Shown here: in pieces, positions 14,910-24,225 of the stretch
Layout of the letters: each line of letters opens with the position of its first letter
Position numbering within the stretch: the first letter of the stretch is position 1
Notes under the pieces: generated by a model
The model's database searches: none
What the model was told of the DNA's origin: nothing
What the model saw: only the letters and a program-made list of their open reading frames with translations
Origin: a virus
Direction: 5' to 3' (one strand)
IMG/VR virus record: IMGVR_UViG_3300032236_001159
Span: 21,711-85,710 of that record
Length of the DNA stretch: 64,000 bases
Translations under genes and position numbers: made by a program

Positions 14910-15560
14910 TTAAAGATTTGAAAGAAAATTATTAAATAATTTTACTTTGTGCTCATTAAGTATTTTTTTATCAACTAATGTATTTATTGTTTTATATGTT
15001 TTTTCTACAAATTGTTCTCTTAAAATTCCACCATCCCACACCCATTCTTTGCCTTCCATAATTCCCTGAACAAAAGCATCAGGAGCAGATGGATCTGCAA
15101 CAATATCAGCAGCGGTTGCTAACATGAAATCTTCACCAACAACTTTATGTCCTTCATTCGTTTGAATTAATGAACCAACACCACGAGAAGAAACACCAAG
15201 AGTTACACCTTCACCAATAAGTGATTGTGCAATTTTGCCCATAGGAGTAGAAAGTAATTGAGATCTTCCCTTAAAATTGTTTCCTTCACGAACGAGTGAA
15301 GTAATTTTATGAGAAACACGATCCAAATTAATTGTTGGTCCATCTGGATGACCAAGTTCACCAAGAGCACGACCTTTTTGGATAAAAGATTCATTATATC
15401 TTTTTACTTCACGATCAAGAATATCAACTGGATATTCTCTCCCATTACGATTTTTCATATTTCCTTGAAGGTATATACCTTCAATAAACATTTTTTTGGA
15501 AGATCCTGTTCCCTCAACAATAAATTCTACTTTTTGGACTTCTTCTGTGATTAGTTTCAT
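14910..15560 (-). CDS. 21: Prohead core protease gp21
   Basis: A 216-residue serine protease (T4: 212) that cleaves gp22, gp23 and core proteins during head maturation. Signature segments are GIYLQGNMKNRNGREYP, LGELGHPDGPTINLDRVSH with the catalytic histidine at about residue 71, and LGVSSRGVGS with the catalytic serine near 124-125, then ADIVADPSAPDAFV. It lies directly after the 173-residue structural gene and before gp22, the standard head-gene order. Confidence 0.96.
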   Translation of the reverse strand: MKLITEEVQKVEFIVEGTGSSKKMFIEGIYLQGNMKNRNGREYPVDILDREVKRYNESFIQKGRALGELGHPDGPTINLDRVSHKITSLVREGNNFKGRSQLLSTPMGKIAQSLIGEGVTLGVSSRGVGSLIQTNEGHKVVGEDFMLATAADIVADPSAPDAFVQGIMEGKEWVWDGGILREQFVEKTYKTINTLVDKKILNEHKVKLFNNFLSNL

Positions 15561-15561
15561 T

Positions 15562-16083
15562 TTAGGTTACTGATGCGGTTTGAATTTCTGCAATACTTAC
15601 AGTTGTTGCTGCTGGGGCAAATACAGAAACTTTCACACTTCTAGAAACGGAAGCATTTGTTAATGCAACCCCAACAACTGAAGTACTATTATAATTCAAA
15701 GTAATATTTGATGTATTTGATGCAATCACTTGGCTATGGACTGTATTAATCCCTGCGGGATATGCATTTTGAATTGTTACATAATCACCAACAATAAATG
15801 GATTACCATTATTTTCCCCAAAATCAAGAATTGTTGTTGTTCCTGTAGTAATTCCAGAAATTCTTTGTTTAGCAACTCTTTGCTTTAAAACTTCTGAACT
15901 ATTTGGAACAATCATAAAATCATTTGCGGTTGCCACTGGATTTTCAGAAATCTGAATGTAGGCAGCAGTTGATCCACAAGAAATACGAATATATCCAGAT
16001 TGAAGAGCAATAGGATTAGATGTCGCAGTAGTTCCAGCGGCAGCATTTACTGCACTAACTGTTTGTACAATTCTAAAACTCAT
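15562..16083 (-). CDS. Probable virion protein between gp67 and gp21
   Basis: A 173-residue protein of almost pure beta character, rich in Thr, Ser, Ala and Val (MSFRIVQTVSAVNAAAGTTA; ends SIAEIQTASVT). No named family is recognised. Its place in the head gene block, late expression and composition suggest a head decoration or small structural protein. The ATG touches the stop of gp67 and the gene ends just before gp21. Confidence 0.7.
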   Translation of the reverse strand: MSFRIVQTVSAVNAAAGTTATSNPIALQSGYIRISCGSTAAYIQISENPVATANDFMIVPNSSEVLKQRVAKQRISGITTGTTTILDFGENNGNPFIVGDYVTIQNAYPAGINTVHSQVIASNTSNITLNYNSTSVVGVALTNASVSRSVKVSVFAPAATTVSIAEIQTASVT

Positions 16084-16295
16084 TAGTCTTCCTCATCTTC
16101 GTATTCATCTTCATCCTCATCAGACTCGTCATCTTCATATGTTTCTGAATCTTCTTCACCAAAAAGACTAGCAGCAGCATACGGTCTTACTGCATCTATT
16201 CTTTCTGCACTTTTGGCAAAAAGAATATCTTTAATCCGATCAGAAACTTGTGATTGTGAATCACCAGAAGCAATCATATCTATTAAATCGTCCAT
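16083..16295 (-). CDS. 67: Prohead core protein gp67-like
   Basis: A 70-residue protein: the N-terminal half MDDLIDMIASGDSQSQVSDR and IKDILFAKSAERID, then a tail almost entirely of Glu, Asp, Ser and Tyr. T4 gp67 is likewise small with a strongly acidic C-terminus and is encoded between gp20 and gp21. It would be an internal core component cut into peptides by gp21. A late box precedes it at 16325-16332. Confidence 0.8.
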   Translation of the reverse strand: MDDLIDMIASGDSQSQVSDRIKDILFAKSAERIDAVRPYAAASLFGEEDSETYEDDESDEDEDEYEDEED

Positions 16296-16324
16296 ACTGT
16301 TATAATATATTAATAACTAAAAAC

Positions 16325-16332
16325 TATTTATA
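16325..16332 (-). promoter_or_regulatory. Late promoter box TATAAATA before gp67
   Basis: A perfect minus-strand TATAAATA, 30 bases before the gp67 ATG, overlapping the end of the portal gene. It fits a late promoter driving the core, protease and scaffold genes. Confidence 0.65.
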
Positions 16333-18010
16333 TTTCTCCGCCTTTGGGCATCTTGATTTCCGTGGATTTTCCTTGCTTTTCTAAGTCTGGTTCCATCATT
16401 GGCTGCCCCAAATCCATTCCACCGGTATTATCTTGGAAAGGCATACCAGTGGATGGATCAATAGTTGCTGGATCTGGTATAATACCATCTTTAATTTCTT
16501 TTTTGATCTGCTCATCAATTTCTTTCATAATAGTGTCTGACTGTCTGAGAACTTTTTGTCTTACATATTGTGCTGAAAAATAAGTTCCGACATATGGTTG
16601 CATCGCAGCAACCACACCCAATTGATCATTTAGAAGCTCATTATTTTTTAAATCCGAAAAATGATTATCATAAACAAAATCATATTGAATATGTTCAGAT
16701 AGTGATTCCCAATCTTCTGGGGTAATAATATTTTTTAAAATCAGTTGTGTTTTTAAGAAATCATTAAACATCTGAGAAAATCTCTTTCTCAGTCTTCCTA
16801 CAAACTTTGTAAATTTGAGTTCGTCTCTTAAAATTTCAGAAGATCTTCCAAGATTGAATCCACCACCACCAACGTCAATTCTACTTGATGGGACATTTAG
16901 AGATTTATAAAGTTTCTTTTGAAAGTATTCAATATCAGCAAGTTCTCCAAGATTTTGCCCACCTGGAAGTGTAGTGATTTCTGTTCCACGACCACCTTCT
17001 CTACGTGGTAACCAAAAATCTTCAAGCATCGCCATATACTTACGGTCATCACGAATTTCTCCGGTATCGGCATTATAGACAAGTTTATTTCTATAACGAT
17101 TCATCACATCACGAAGATATTGCTCAGCTTTGATTTTTGGTAGATTGCCCACATCAATGTAGAAAATTCTACGTTCTGGGGCACGAGATAATCTATAAAT
17201 TACAAGACTATCCTCAATCATTCTTAATTGATTAAGTGCTTTAATTGCTTTATGAAGATAAGAAAGAACCGTTTGTTTATTGCGGTCTACAAGTCCAGAT
17301 GTGATAAATGTAATCGCATCCTTTGCAATTTTTACACTTTTTGATTCATTTCTAAATGAAATTGATCCGCCGCTACCCATAGCGGCATTTGGATCATATA
17401 GATAATACTCTTCTATTTTTGGTGCTTGATAGATATCAATGGGATCTTTACTTGCACTTAGAGGAGTGGGAAAGTTTGCATTTGGTCCAGATTGCTCTGC
17501 TCTACGAATGAATCTAATTTTAAGTGGATCGATATATCTTATTTCTTTGATTCCTTCTTCTGGTTTTTTTAGATCGATAACTTTATGATAAAAAATTCTC
17601 CCATCAATATACCAATTTCTAAAAATTTCGTGTGATTTCCTATCAAAATCTAAAATATCTTTAATTGTTTTAAATTCATCTCTAATGATTTGTTTTAGTT
17701 TATCTGAAGCTGGAAGATTTGAAAGTTCAATCTCTACTGGAGAATCATTCAAATCTGATACAATTGCTTCATTTACCACATCTTCAATGGCACTATCACA
17801 TTCTGGATGAAGTGCCATCTCACGATATCTTCTTACTAAATCTTGCTCACTTTTATAAACACCTTCAATGTCTACATATTGACCATAAAATCCACTTTGA
17901 AGATAAAAATCTGACTTATCTTCTTCATTGGGTGGTACTGGAGAGATAATACTTTTTGATTTATCTACTCCAGTATCTTGTATTTTAAATCCAAATAGTT
18001 TAGCCATCAA
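16328..18010 (-). CDS. 20: Portal vertex protein gp20
   Basis: The 12-subunit portal through which DNA is packaged, 560 residues (T4: 524). Typical gp20 segments are GQYVDIEGVYKSEQDLVRRY, the MALHPECDSAIEDVVNEAIV core, FRNWYIDGRIFYHKVIDL, RAPERRIFYIDVGNLPKIKA and the MLEDFWLPRREGGRGTEITT stretch classically used as a cyanophage PCR marker. Two adjacent ATG codons start the frame (18010 and 18007). It is preceded by a CATAAATA late box and followed by gp67. Confidence 0.98.
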   Translation of the reverse strand: MMAKLFGFKIQDTGVDKSKSIISPVPPNEEDKSDFYLQSGFYGQYVDIEGVYKSEQDLVRRYREMALHPECDSAIEDVVNEAIVSDLNDSPVEIELSNLPASDKLKQIIRDEFKTIKDILDFDRKSHEIFRNWYIDGRIFYHKVIDLKKPEEGIKEIRYIDPLKIRFIRRAEQSGPNANFPTPLSASKDPIDIYQAPKIEEYYLYDPNAAMGSGGSISFRNESKSVKIAKDAITFITSGLVDRNKQTVLSYLHKAIKALNQLRMIEDSLVIYRLSRAPERRIFYIDVGNLPKIKAEQYLRDVMNRYRNKLVYNADTGEIRDDRKYMAMLEDFWLPRREGGRGTEITTLPGGQNLGELADIEYFQKKLYKSLNVPSSRIDVGGGGFNLGRSSEILRDELKFTKFVGRLRKRFSQMFNDFLKTQLILKNIITPEDWESLSEHIQYDFVYDNHFSDLKNNELLNDQLGVVAAMQPYVGTYFSAQYVRQKVLRQSDTIMKEIDEQIKKEIKDGIIPDPATIDPSTGMPFQDNTGGMDLGQPMMEPDLEKQGKSTEIKMPKGGEI

Positions 18011-18029
18011 TAATTAAATCAGTTTTTAT

Positions 18030-18037
18030 TATTTATG
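18030..18037 (-). promoter_or_regulatory. Late promoter box CATAAATA before gp20
   Basis: Minus-strand CATAAATA, matching the NATAAATA form used in marine T4-like phages, 20 bases before the gp20 ATG and overlapping the end of gp19. Confidence 0.55.
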
Positions 18038-18668
18038 CTCCAGTTCCAAGCTGAGTTGCGCCAACAGGATCAAGAGCATCCCACCATTGAACTTGGAGAT
18101 CAACAGTAAATTCTTCAATTGTATCTGAAGAATCATATGAAAGTGCAATATCACTTACTGAAGTTGGGAAAACTCCATAAAATTTATATTGCTTCAATAC
18201 TGGAATTTGAGTTGCACTTGTTGGAGTTGATCCATTAGTTAAAGCTCTTCCAAATTGCTTTACAAAAACCTCTTTCTGATAATCCACTGGATTATTTTTT
18301 CCAGCATTATCTTCGTGTTTGTTGATAAGGTTCATCCATCTTTCGAAGGCAGTTCTGATTGTAAAATCAGAATCATTAATTACAGTAATAGTCCAAGGAT
18401 CAAATGTTCTATCTCCAGCAATTTTGAGATTTCTTCCTCTAAATGGAACATCAATAACTCCAAGAGTGGAAGCAGGAAGACTTGCGGCTTTGACAAGAAA
18501 TCTAGTCTTATCTGAAAGTGCGTCTTCGGTGGTTCCTACTGGAATTGAATCGGAAGGAAAAAACAATTCACATTCAAATAAATTAGGTCTCGCTCCACCC
18601 CCAATCATTCTTCCCTTGAATTGATCAAGGGTTCTATCTTTTGTATTTGGAATGTTTAAATTAGCCAT
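18033..18668 (-). CDS. 19: Tail tube protein gp19
   Basis: A 211-residue protein (T4 gp19: 163) forming the inner tail tube. It begins MANLNIPNTKDRTLDQFKGR. The KAASLPASTLGVIDVPFRGR and LKIAGDRTFDPWTITVINDS segments are the conserved gp19 core, and WMNLINKHEDN matches the WMN-containing helix. It is encoded directly after the sheath gene with a 20-base gap, the standard tail order. Confidence 0.95.
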   Translation of the reverse strand: MANLNIPNTKDRTLDQFKGRMIGGGARPNLFECELFFPSDSIPVGTTEDALSDKTRFLVKAASLPASTLGVIDVPFRGRNLKIAGDRTFDPWTITVINDSDFTIRTAFERWMNLINKHEDNAGKNNPVDYQKEVFVKQFGRALTNGSTPTSATQIPVLKQYKFYGVFPTSVSDIALSYDSSDTIEEFTVDLQVQWWDALDPVGATQLGTGA

Positions 18669-18688
18669 TGTGGGTTTCCTCTATTGAA

Positions 18689-21091
18689 TTAAACGTTTCC
18701 AACAACTTCTTCAAAACTTACACCTGTGCGTGTAGCAACAAAGGTAAGTCCGATGAAGTTAATTGATCTTGCAGGCTTAACAAAGATATCAGCTCTAAAC
18801 TGATTTCCATCAATTACGTCGGGAGTGTTATTTGTTTCGTCACAAACAACCAAGAAGTCAATAATACCTCTCTTTGATTTTACATCACGAAGATATGGTT
18901 CAACAATATTTACAAAGTTTGATCTTGTGATTATATCATTAAATTCAAACAACTGCGCTCTTGCTGCTCTTTCGATTGTGGATTCAATTGTAAGGAATAA
19001 ACGACGAACGTTAATTCTATCAAAAGCGGACGTGTATGAAAGTGCAGTTTTATCGCCATAAAGAATAATACCAGCACCAGGAGAGAAAATAATGGGATTA
19101 ATTCTCTTTGGATACAATAGATCCCTTTGTGCCTTTGAAGGATTGTAAGCAAGCTTTACAGCACCATTAATTGCACCCCTAGAGGCGCCGGCAGGAGAGA
19201 ACCAAGAATATTGGTTGATTGATGTTCTAGCCATTAGACCGGCAACATCGGCATTGCAGGGAATGTATCTGAAAGTATTGTTGAATCTATCAAACATATA
19301 CTTATAACCACTATCAAATACAGCATAAGAACTGGATGTGATGGGATCAAAGAAATTAATAATATTAGTAGTTTGAGTATCGGAATTTGTAATATTTACA
19401 ATTCCAGATTTGTGGGGAGAAATTACAGCAACGCAATCCTTTCTTGCTTCGGCAATTGCAATTAAAGCATTTGCTTTTGCTTGAGATTCATAGATTGTTG
19501 CACCACCAGAAGGACCATTAATTAGGAAATTAACTTGGTATTCTGCTGGATTCAATAAAACATTATAAGAAGAAATGATATTAGCAAGAGTGGCACTCAT
19601 CCCACCAGAAGAAGAATAATCAACACCACCAGTTAAATTATAAGAAACATTTCCTACTCCAGAAAAAGTCGTACCTTGAGCATTTTGTGCCCAGTTACCA
19701 ACATTAGTATTTGTATATCCGGTAGTACTTGTAAAACCAGTAGCAGAACCAGTAGGAGCAGCACCTGCGAAAATATAATTAGAATTTGCAGAAATAAAAT
19801 CCTTATAATATACAGATTGAGTTGGTGAAATTTTACCATCAAATGCCTTTGATAGATATGTAAATTTCTCTACAATGTTGCCAGCAATTCCAGTAACAGA
19901 ACCACTATCATCTACAACTACTATGTGAATCTCATCATTTTTTCCACTTCTATCATTTACATATTGCGAAGTTGCAGGCTTTTCTGCAATTGTCTTCCAA
20001 TAAACTGTTGAATTTGTAAGACCAAGAGTTTGGAGATTATACCAATCAGATACAACAGTTGGAGTTGATGGGTCGGTTGTAAAATTGATTCCAGATGCTG
20101 ATGGAGTTTTTATTACAAATTGGACATTTGTGCCAACACCTACAGCAGTATTGGAAGTTACAATAGTTGTCTGTAAAGAACCATTCACAAGAGTTGTACT
20201 TAGACCTACAATAGTAGATTCATTTAAAATTCCATTACTTACTGTTTGAACTAAATTGCCAATAGAAACGGTAGGGAGCGATACTGAAATTGATGGTGGT
20301 AAAATGATTGAAGAACCAGTACTTACAGACCCATAAAATCTATTTACTTCAACTGAGGTTGAAACTCCAGAAGATGTTTTGATATAGGCTACACCAACAC
20401 CAGATTGGAAAGAATTAATACTATTTTGCGAATATGAAACTAAACTTGATGTTCCAGTAGCATTATCGTATCTATCAGTTATTTTTACATCAACATATTG
20501 ATTTCCGATATTGGTAATAATCCCCCTCAAATAACCAATAGATGAACCAACAGTACCATCTGTATTGGCATATGAAGTATTCAATCCAACGGTCATTCCA
20601 TATCCAACCGATAATCCAAAAGTTCCAATTGCAACTCTTTGGTCAGAGGCAGCATCAATTACACAAACTTTTAAATTATTTGCCCAACTTCCTGGATTTC
20701 TTGATGCATAAGACCAAGAAGATGCTGTTGAATAATTATTAATATAATCTTCATATGAAGAAATTTTCAAAGTGGTTGATCCATTACCAACCGCTGAAGC
20801 ATTTGAATTATTTAATGTATTTCCATCTGTTCTGAGAACTCTGAGAATACCACCATATGATAAGTATGAAGAAGCACTCAACCAATACTCATATTGAGAA
20901 TCAGTAGAAAGTGGTCTTCCGAATGTATTAAGAAGATCCTGCTCGTTCTGAATTAAAATAGGTACATTGACTGGTCCTTTTGAAAATGGACCTGCTATTG
21001 CGCCAACCTGCTCACTTGATGCAGTAATTCCCCCAATAGTTAAGTCAACTTCTCTTATATTGACCCCTGGAGATACTAAGTTTAGCGACAT
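18689..21091 (-). CDS. 18: Contractile tail sheath protein gp18
   Basis: An 800-residue sheath subunit, longer than T4 gp18 (659). The N-terminus (MSLNLVSPGVNIREVDLTIG, then IAGPFSKGPVNVPILIQNEQ) and the C-terminal part (FEFNDIITRSNFVNIVEPYL, VVCDETNN) are conserved sheath domains that build the contractile core. The long central region (about 110-480), rich in Ser, Thr, Gly and Val, is a variable surface insert. A TATAAATA late box lies 38 bases before its ATG. Confidence 0.97.
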   Translation of the reverse strand: MSLNLVSPGVNIREVDLTIGGITASSEQVGAIAGPFSKGPVNVPILIQNEQDLLNTFGRPLSTDSQYEYWLSASSYLSYGGILRVLRTDGNTLNNSNASAVGNGSTTLKISSYEDYINNYSTASSWSYASRNPGSWANNLKVCVIDAASDQRVAIGTFGLSVGYGMTVGLNTSYANTDGTVGSSIGYLRGIITNIGNQYVDVKITDRYDNATGTSSLVSYSQNSINSFQSGVGVAYIKTSSGVSTSVEVNRFYGSVSTGSSIILPPSISVSLPTVSIGNLVQTVSNGILNESTIVGLSTTLVNGSLQTTIVTSNTAVGVGTNVQFVIKTPSASGINFTTDPSTPTVVSDWYNLQTLGLTNSTVYWKTIAEKPATSQYVNDRSGKNDEIHIVVVDDSGSVTGIAGNIVEKFTYLSKAFDGKISPTQSVYYKDFISANSNYIFAGAAPTGSATGFTSTTGYTNTNVGNWAQNAQGTTFSGVGNVSYNLTGGVDYSSSGGMSATLANIISSYNVLLNPAEYQVNFLINGPSGGATIYESQAKANALIAIAEARKDCVAVISPHKSGIVNITNSDTQTTNIINFFDPITSSSYAVFDSGYKYMFDRFNNTFRYIPCNADVAGLMARTSINQYSWFSPAGASRGAINGAVKLAYNPSKAQRDLLYPKRINPIIFSPGAGIILYGDKTALSYTSAFDRINVRRLFLTIESTIERAARAQLFEFNDIITRSNFVNIVEPYLRDVKSKRGIIDFLVVCDETNNTPDVIDGNQFRADIFVKPARSINFIGLTFVATRTGVSFEEVVGNV

Positions 21092-21128
21092 GTCTTTCCC
21101 TCTAAAGAAGTTTCATTTTGTCTAGAAG

Positions 21129-21136
21129 TATTTATA
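21129..21136 (-). promoter_or_regulatory. Late promoter box TATAAATA before gp18
   Basis: A perfect minus-strand TATAAATA in the 56-base gap between gp17 and gp18, 38 bases from the sheath ATG. It is well placed for late tail-protein expression. Confidence 0.7.
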
Positions 21137-21147
21137 AATTGCTAAAC

Positions 21148-22845
21148 TTACCTATACTCCCACATATATGATCTATCCCCATATTCATCAAGATGCCATC
21201 CATTTTCATCACCTTGAAGTTGATTTCCACCAATAACTTTCCAAGTATCTCCTTCGGTGTCAACAAAGGTGTTTTCATTATTTAGACCGTCAGTAATAAA
21301 CCCAAAAGGAGACATATCCTGCTCTATTTGTTCCTTTTGATCCTCATATATTCTTTTGCGGACATCATTTTCTGTCATCTCCTTGAAGTAGTCTTGAACT
21401 ACCAACCAAGCAAAGATAACTAAACACATTACCAAGTCATCATTTGATCCTTCTTCTGCTTCAAATGATTGATTTTTTTGAATGAAAGTTGTTAATTCGC
21501 TAATAATATCATAATCATTGAATATTAATTTGTCATCTTCTATAATTGTCTTCAAGTTGGAGCAACCCACTCTCTTTACTGTCTTGGACATTTTCACACC
21601 CAATTGAGTTTTCTTTCCAGAAAATCCTTGTCCAACTAATTGCCCTGCTCTACCTCTCATCGCACACATTAGAATATTATCGTATTCCAAATCAAAATGC
21701 AAAATACTTGTTACTTGTTCGCCAATATCATTAACTTCAGCTAAAACAAAAGCTTTATTGTATGCTCTTGCTACATCCAAAATAATATTTGGAAAAAGCA
21801 TAGGTTTGATTTCATTGTTTTTGTATTTTGCAACTATTCTATACGGAAATGTAGTTATATCAAAAACTACAAATGCTGAATAATCATTATCTACTCCTCT
21901 AGAAACATCCACCGTCATTATATAAGTGTGGTCTTCTTTTGGCTCTTCATATACATCCAATCCTCCACTTTTTTCTATTGGATCGTCATATACTAAATTT
22001 CTTAGTTTTGTTGCATTAATTAAAGTTCCAACAGAACCAAGAAATTCACACTCAAATTCAACTGCAAATTGTTGATCGCTTGTGTTGGCTATTGTTTGGC
22101 GTTTCCATTCTTCATCCCTACCCGGAACATCACTCCAATGAACTTCTGTTGAGATATATTCATTCTTTTTCCTTTCGGCATCATGCCAAATTTTATAAAA
22201 ATGATTCATCCCGTGAGGTGTAGAAACAATAATCATCTTGGTAGATTTACCAGATGATATTACGGGATAAACCGAACTAAAAAATTCATCTGCAACATTA
22301 TTTGGAACAAACGCAAATTCGTCCAAAAATACAATATTATAAGATCCACCACGAACCGCAGATGCGCTAGTAGAGGCGGCAACAATCTTAGAACCATTCT
22401 CAAGCTCTAAGGATCCTTTGTTCCATATCAGGACGCCTTGCTGCATCCATTTGGGGAGATTTTCGTATGCTAGTTGAAGTCTTCCGAGAAGGTCTCTAGC
22501 AGTAGACGCTTTATTAGCAAGAATCGCAATATTGACGTTATCATTAAATATTGCGTAATGAAGTAAATAAGAAACGACAGTGGTAGATTTTCCAGACTGC
22601 CTTGGCATTTTGCAGATATTGAATCTATGATCATGGAAATTCTTAATAAGTTTTTCTTGAAACTTGTACATATTAAAAGGCACAAGACCATGATCAAGAG
22701 AAACAATTTTTATATAATTTTTTGCAAAATATACTGGATCCTTTTTGCATTTTATATACTGTTCAATATCATTCTTAGTGAATTCTATTGGTGTATTTGC
22801 TTTTTTTAGTAAAGGATTGCCTAGATACTGATCACCACTACTCAT
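21148..22845 (-). CDS. 17: Terminase large subunit gp17
   Basis: The DNA-packaging motor and head-filling nuclease, 565 residues (T4: 610). The ATPase domain has Walker A PRQSGKST (81-88), Walker B IVFLDEFAFV (171-180) and a coupling-like VSTPHG. The RNase H-like nuclease domain starts at TVDVSRGVDNDYSAFVVFD with its catalytic aspartate, and further acidic residues lie in the EEGSNDDLVMC stretch. It would dock on gp20 and work with gp16, encoded two genes upstream. No intein was seen in this gene. Confidence 0.98.
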   Translation of the reverse strand: MSSGDQYLGNPLLKKANTPIEFTKNDIEQYIKCKKDPVYFAKNYIKIVSLDHGLVPFNMYKFQEKLIKNFHDHRFNICKMPRQSGKSTTVVSYLLHYAIFNDNVNIAILANKASTARDLLGRLQLAYENLPKWMQQGVLIWNKGSLELENGSKIVAASTSASAVRGGSYNIVFLDEFAFVPNNVADEFFSSVYPVISSGKSTKMIIVSTPHGMNHFYKIWHDAERKKNEYISTEVHWSDVPGRDEEWKRQTIANTSDQQFAVEFECEFLGSVGTLINATKLRNLVYDDPIEKSGGLDVYEEPKEDHTYIMTVDVSRGVDNDYSAFVVFDITTFPYRIVAKYKNNEIKPMLFPNIILDVARAYNKAFVLAEVNDIGEQVTSILHFDLEYDNILMCAMRGRAGQLVGQGFSGKKTQLGVKMSKTVKRVGCSNLKTIIEDDKLIFNDYDIISELTTFIQKNQSFEAEEGSNDDLVMCLVIFAWLVVQDYFKEMTENDVRKRIYEDQKEQIEQDMSPFGFITDGLNNENTFVDTEGDTWKVIGGNQLQGDENGWHLDEYGDRSYMWEYR

Positions 22846-22847
22846 AT

Positions 22848-23036
22848 TTATTTTACCTCAAATTCTTTTATGTCTAGTAATGTTAGTGTTTCCTGTTGCT
22901 TGAAATAAAGCTTCACATAACATCTACAAATATTTTTCAATAAATCAATGTTAGTGCAAGATTCCAGTTCTCTTGATATTTTTTCATATTCAAAAATTTT
23001 ACTCAAATTATCAAGTTCAATATTATCTGGGTTCAT
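22848..23036 (-). CDS. Small hypothetical protein between the DUF5661-type gene and gp17
   Basis: A 62-residue helical protein (MNPDNIELDNLSKIFEYEKI) with two cysteines and a KLYFKQQETLTLL segment. Similar short proteins occur at this position in related phages as far as I recall. It overlaps the gene upstream by 14 bases and is two bases from gp17. A role in packaging is possible but unsupported. Confidence 0.6.
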   Translation of the reverse strand: MNPDNIELDNLSKIFEYEKISRELESCTNIDLLKNICRCYVKLYFKQQETLTLLDIKEFEVK

Positions 23037-24210
23037 TAGTTTGACCTGTAAATAGTAATGGTTTTGTTGGATCCTTTAATGATGGATTGAATGCTAAAAC
23101 AATAGCATTTGGGTAAACTTTATTGACTTCTCTTGTTACTTCTGCTTTTGTTGGTCTAGTAAATTGTTGGAAGAACATTTGAGTTGTAATATACTTACCT
23201 CTCCAATTAAGAATTATACTATAAGTTGTTCCGCGAGTCTGTATCCTTAGATAGTTTTCGGATACATTGCTTTTTTCTTTTTTATTTCCCCAATTTGCTG
23301 CACCAACTTTACGGCACTTTACTAACGCACCAGATGCATAAGCAGAAGGCCATATTTTATATCTAGATTTCACTTTTTCTTTACAAGCATCTTCATTTAC
23401 AAATTCTTCGGTTGCAACATTTTTTGCCTTTCCACTTCTTTCTGGATTTGGGTCTTCTTTTCTTTTTCTTCTTGCTGCTGCTTCTTCTTCCTTATCGGAC
23501 ATATTTGCAGCCATTTTTGATGAACCACATTTTGGTTTTGTGGTTTGTCCTGGTTGTTTAGCACAAGGTTTGCCTGCGTATCTTCCTCCTAACTGAACCC
23601 ATCCTGGTTTTCCATCACTTGATTTGCTTTTTGAAAACCAATCGTGGAGAGATGAATCACCGGATTTTGTTTCTTCACTAACACCCTTCATTTTTTCTGG
23701 TTTAATCAAATCAATAATTTCCAAAAAGGTATTGCCATTCGCATCTTCAATAGTCACTGATTCATTTTTATATTGCTTTTCTTCTGGAAAATTTCCAGGA
23801 TGAGTAGTTGCTATTGAATAATTTTTTTGCACTTTCACATCTTTAAATTTATTATGATCTTTTTTTGCGGAAGATTCCATTTTTTTCAAACGTGTATAAT
23901 AATCTGGTATTTCATTCAAATGTTGCAAAGCAATATCAATTGCTAAATCTTTATCTTTTGTGTGTTCGTGCTCAATTTTAATTCCCATTTCAAGTTGATT
24001 TTTTATAAAAGAAACATCAAGCCTATGTTTTTTTGCAATTTCTTTTACTGTACTGTGTGATTTTATTTTTAAATTTTCTTCTACGTGGTTTTCATTATTA
24101 TTAGAATGACCTGAACAATCGTTCATTCCATGAACTGGGCATTTTATTTTTGCTTTCGTTTTATTGCAAATAGGATTTGCTTCTTTTATAAATTCCTTAA
24201 AACTTTTCAT
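23023..24210 (-). CDS. Multidomain DUF5661/DUF5872-like protein inserted between gp16 and gp17
   Basis: A 395-residue protein made of pieces. The N-terminus MKSFKEFIKEA is followed by a Cys/His cluster (CPVHGMNDCSGH). A DUF5661-like helical unit follows (about 53-115: TVKEIAKKHRLDVSFIK, AIDIALQHLNEIPDYYTRL). Next is a basic region GWVQLGGRYAGKPCAKQPGQ with KPKCGSSKMAANM and RRKRKEDPN that matches the DUF5872-type pattern. Then come a DACKEKVKSRYKIWPSAYAS unit and a C-terminal globular segment. Such patchwork proteins are typical of marine T4-like phages and may be packaged head proteins; function unknown. T4 has no gene here. Confidence 0.8.
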   Translation of the reverse strand: MKSFKEFIKEANPICNKTKAKIKCPVHGMNDCSGHSNNNENHVEENLKIKSHSTVKEIAKKHRLDVSFIKNQLEMGIKIEHEHTKDKDLAIDIALQHLNEIPDYYTRLKKMESSAKKDHNKFKDVKVQKNYSIATTHPGNFPEEKQYKNESVTIEDANGNTFLEIIDLIKPEKMKGVSEETKSGDSSLHDWFSKSKSSDGKPGWVQLGGRYAGKPCAKQPGQTTKPKCGSSKMAANMSDKEEEAAARRKRKEDPNPERSGKAKNVATEEFVNEDACKEKVKSRYKIWPSAYASGALVKCRKVGAANWGNKKEKSNVSENYLRIQTRGTTYSIILNWRGKYITTQMFFQQFTRPTKAEVTREVNKVYPNAIVLAFNPSLKDPTKPLLFTGQTNEPR

Positions 24211-24225
24211 GTGAAAATTTTTTAA

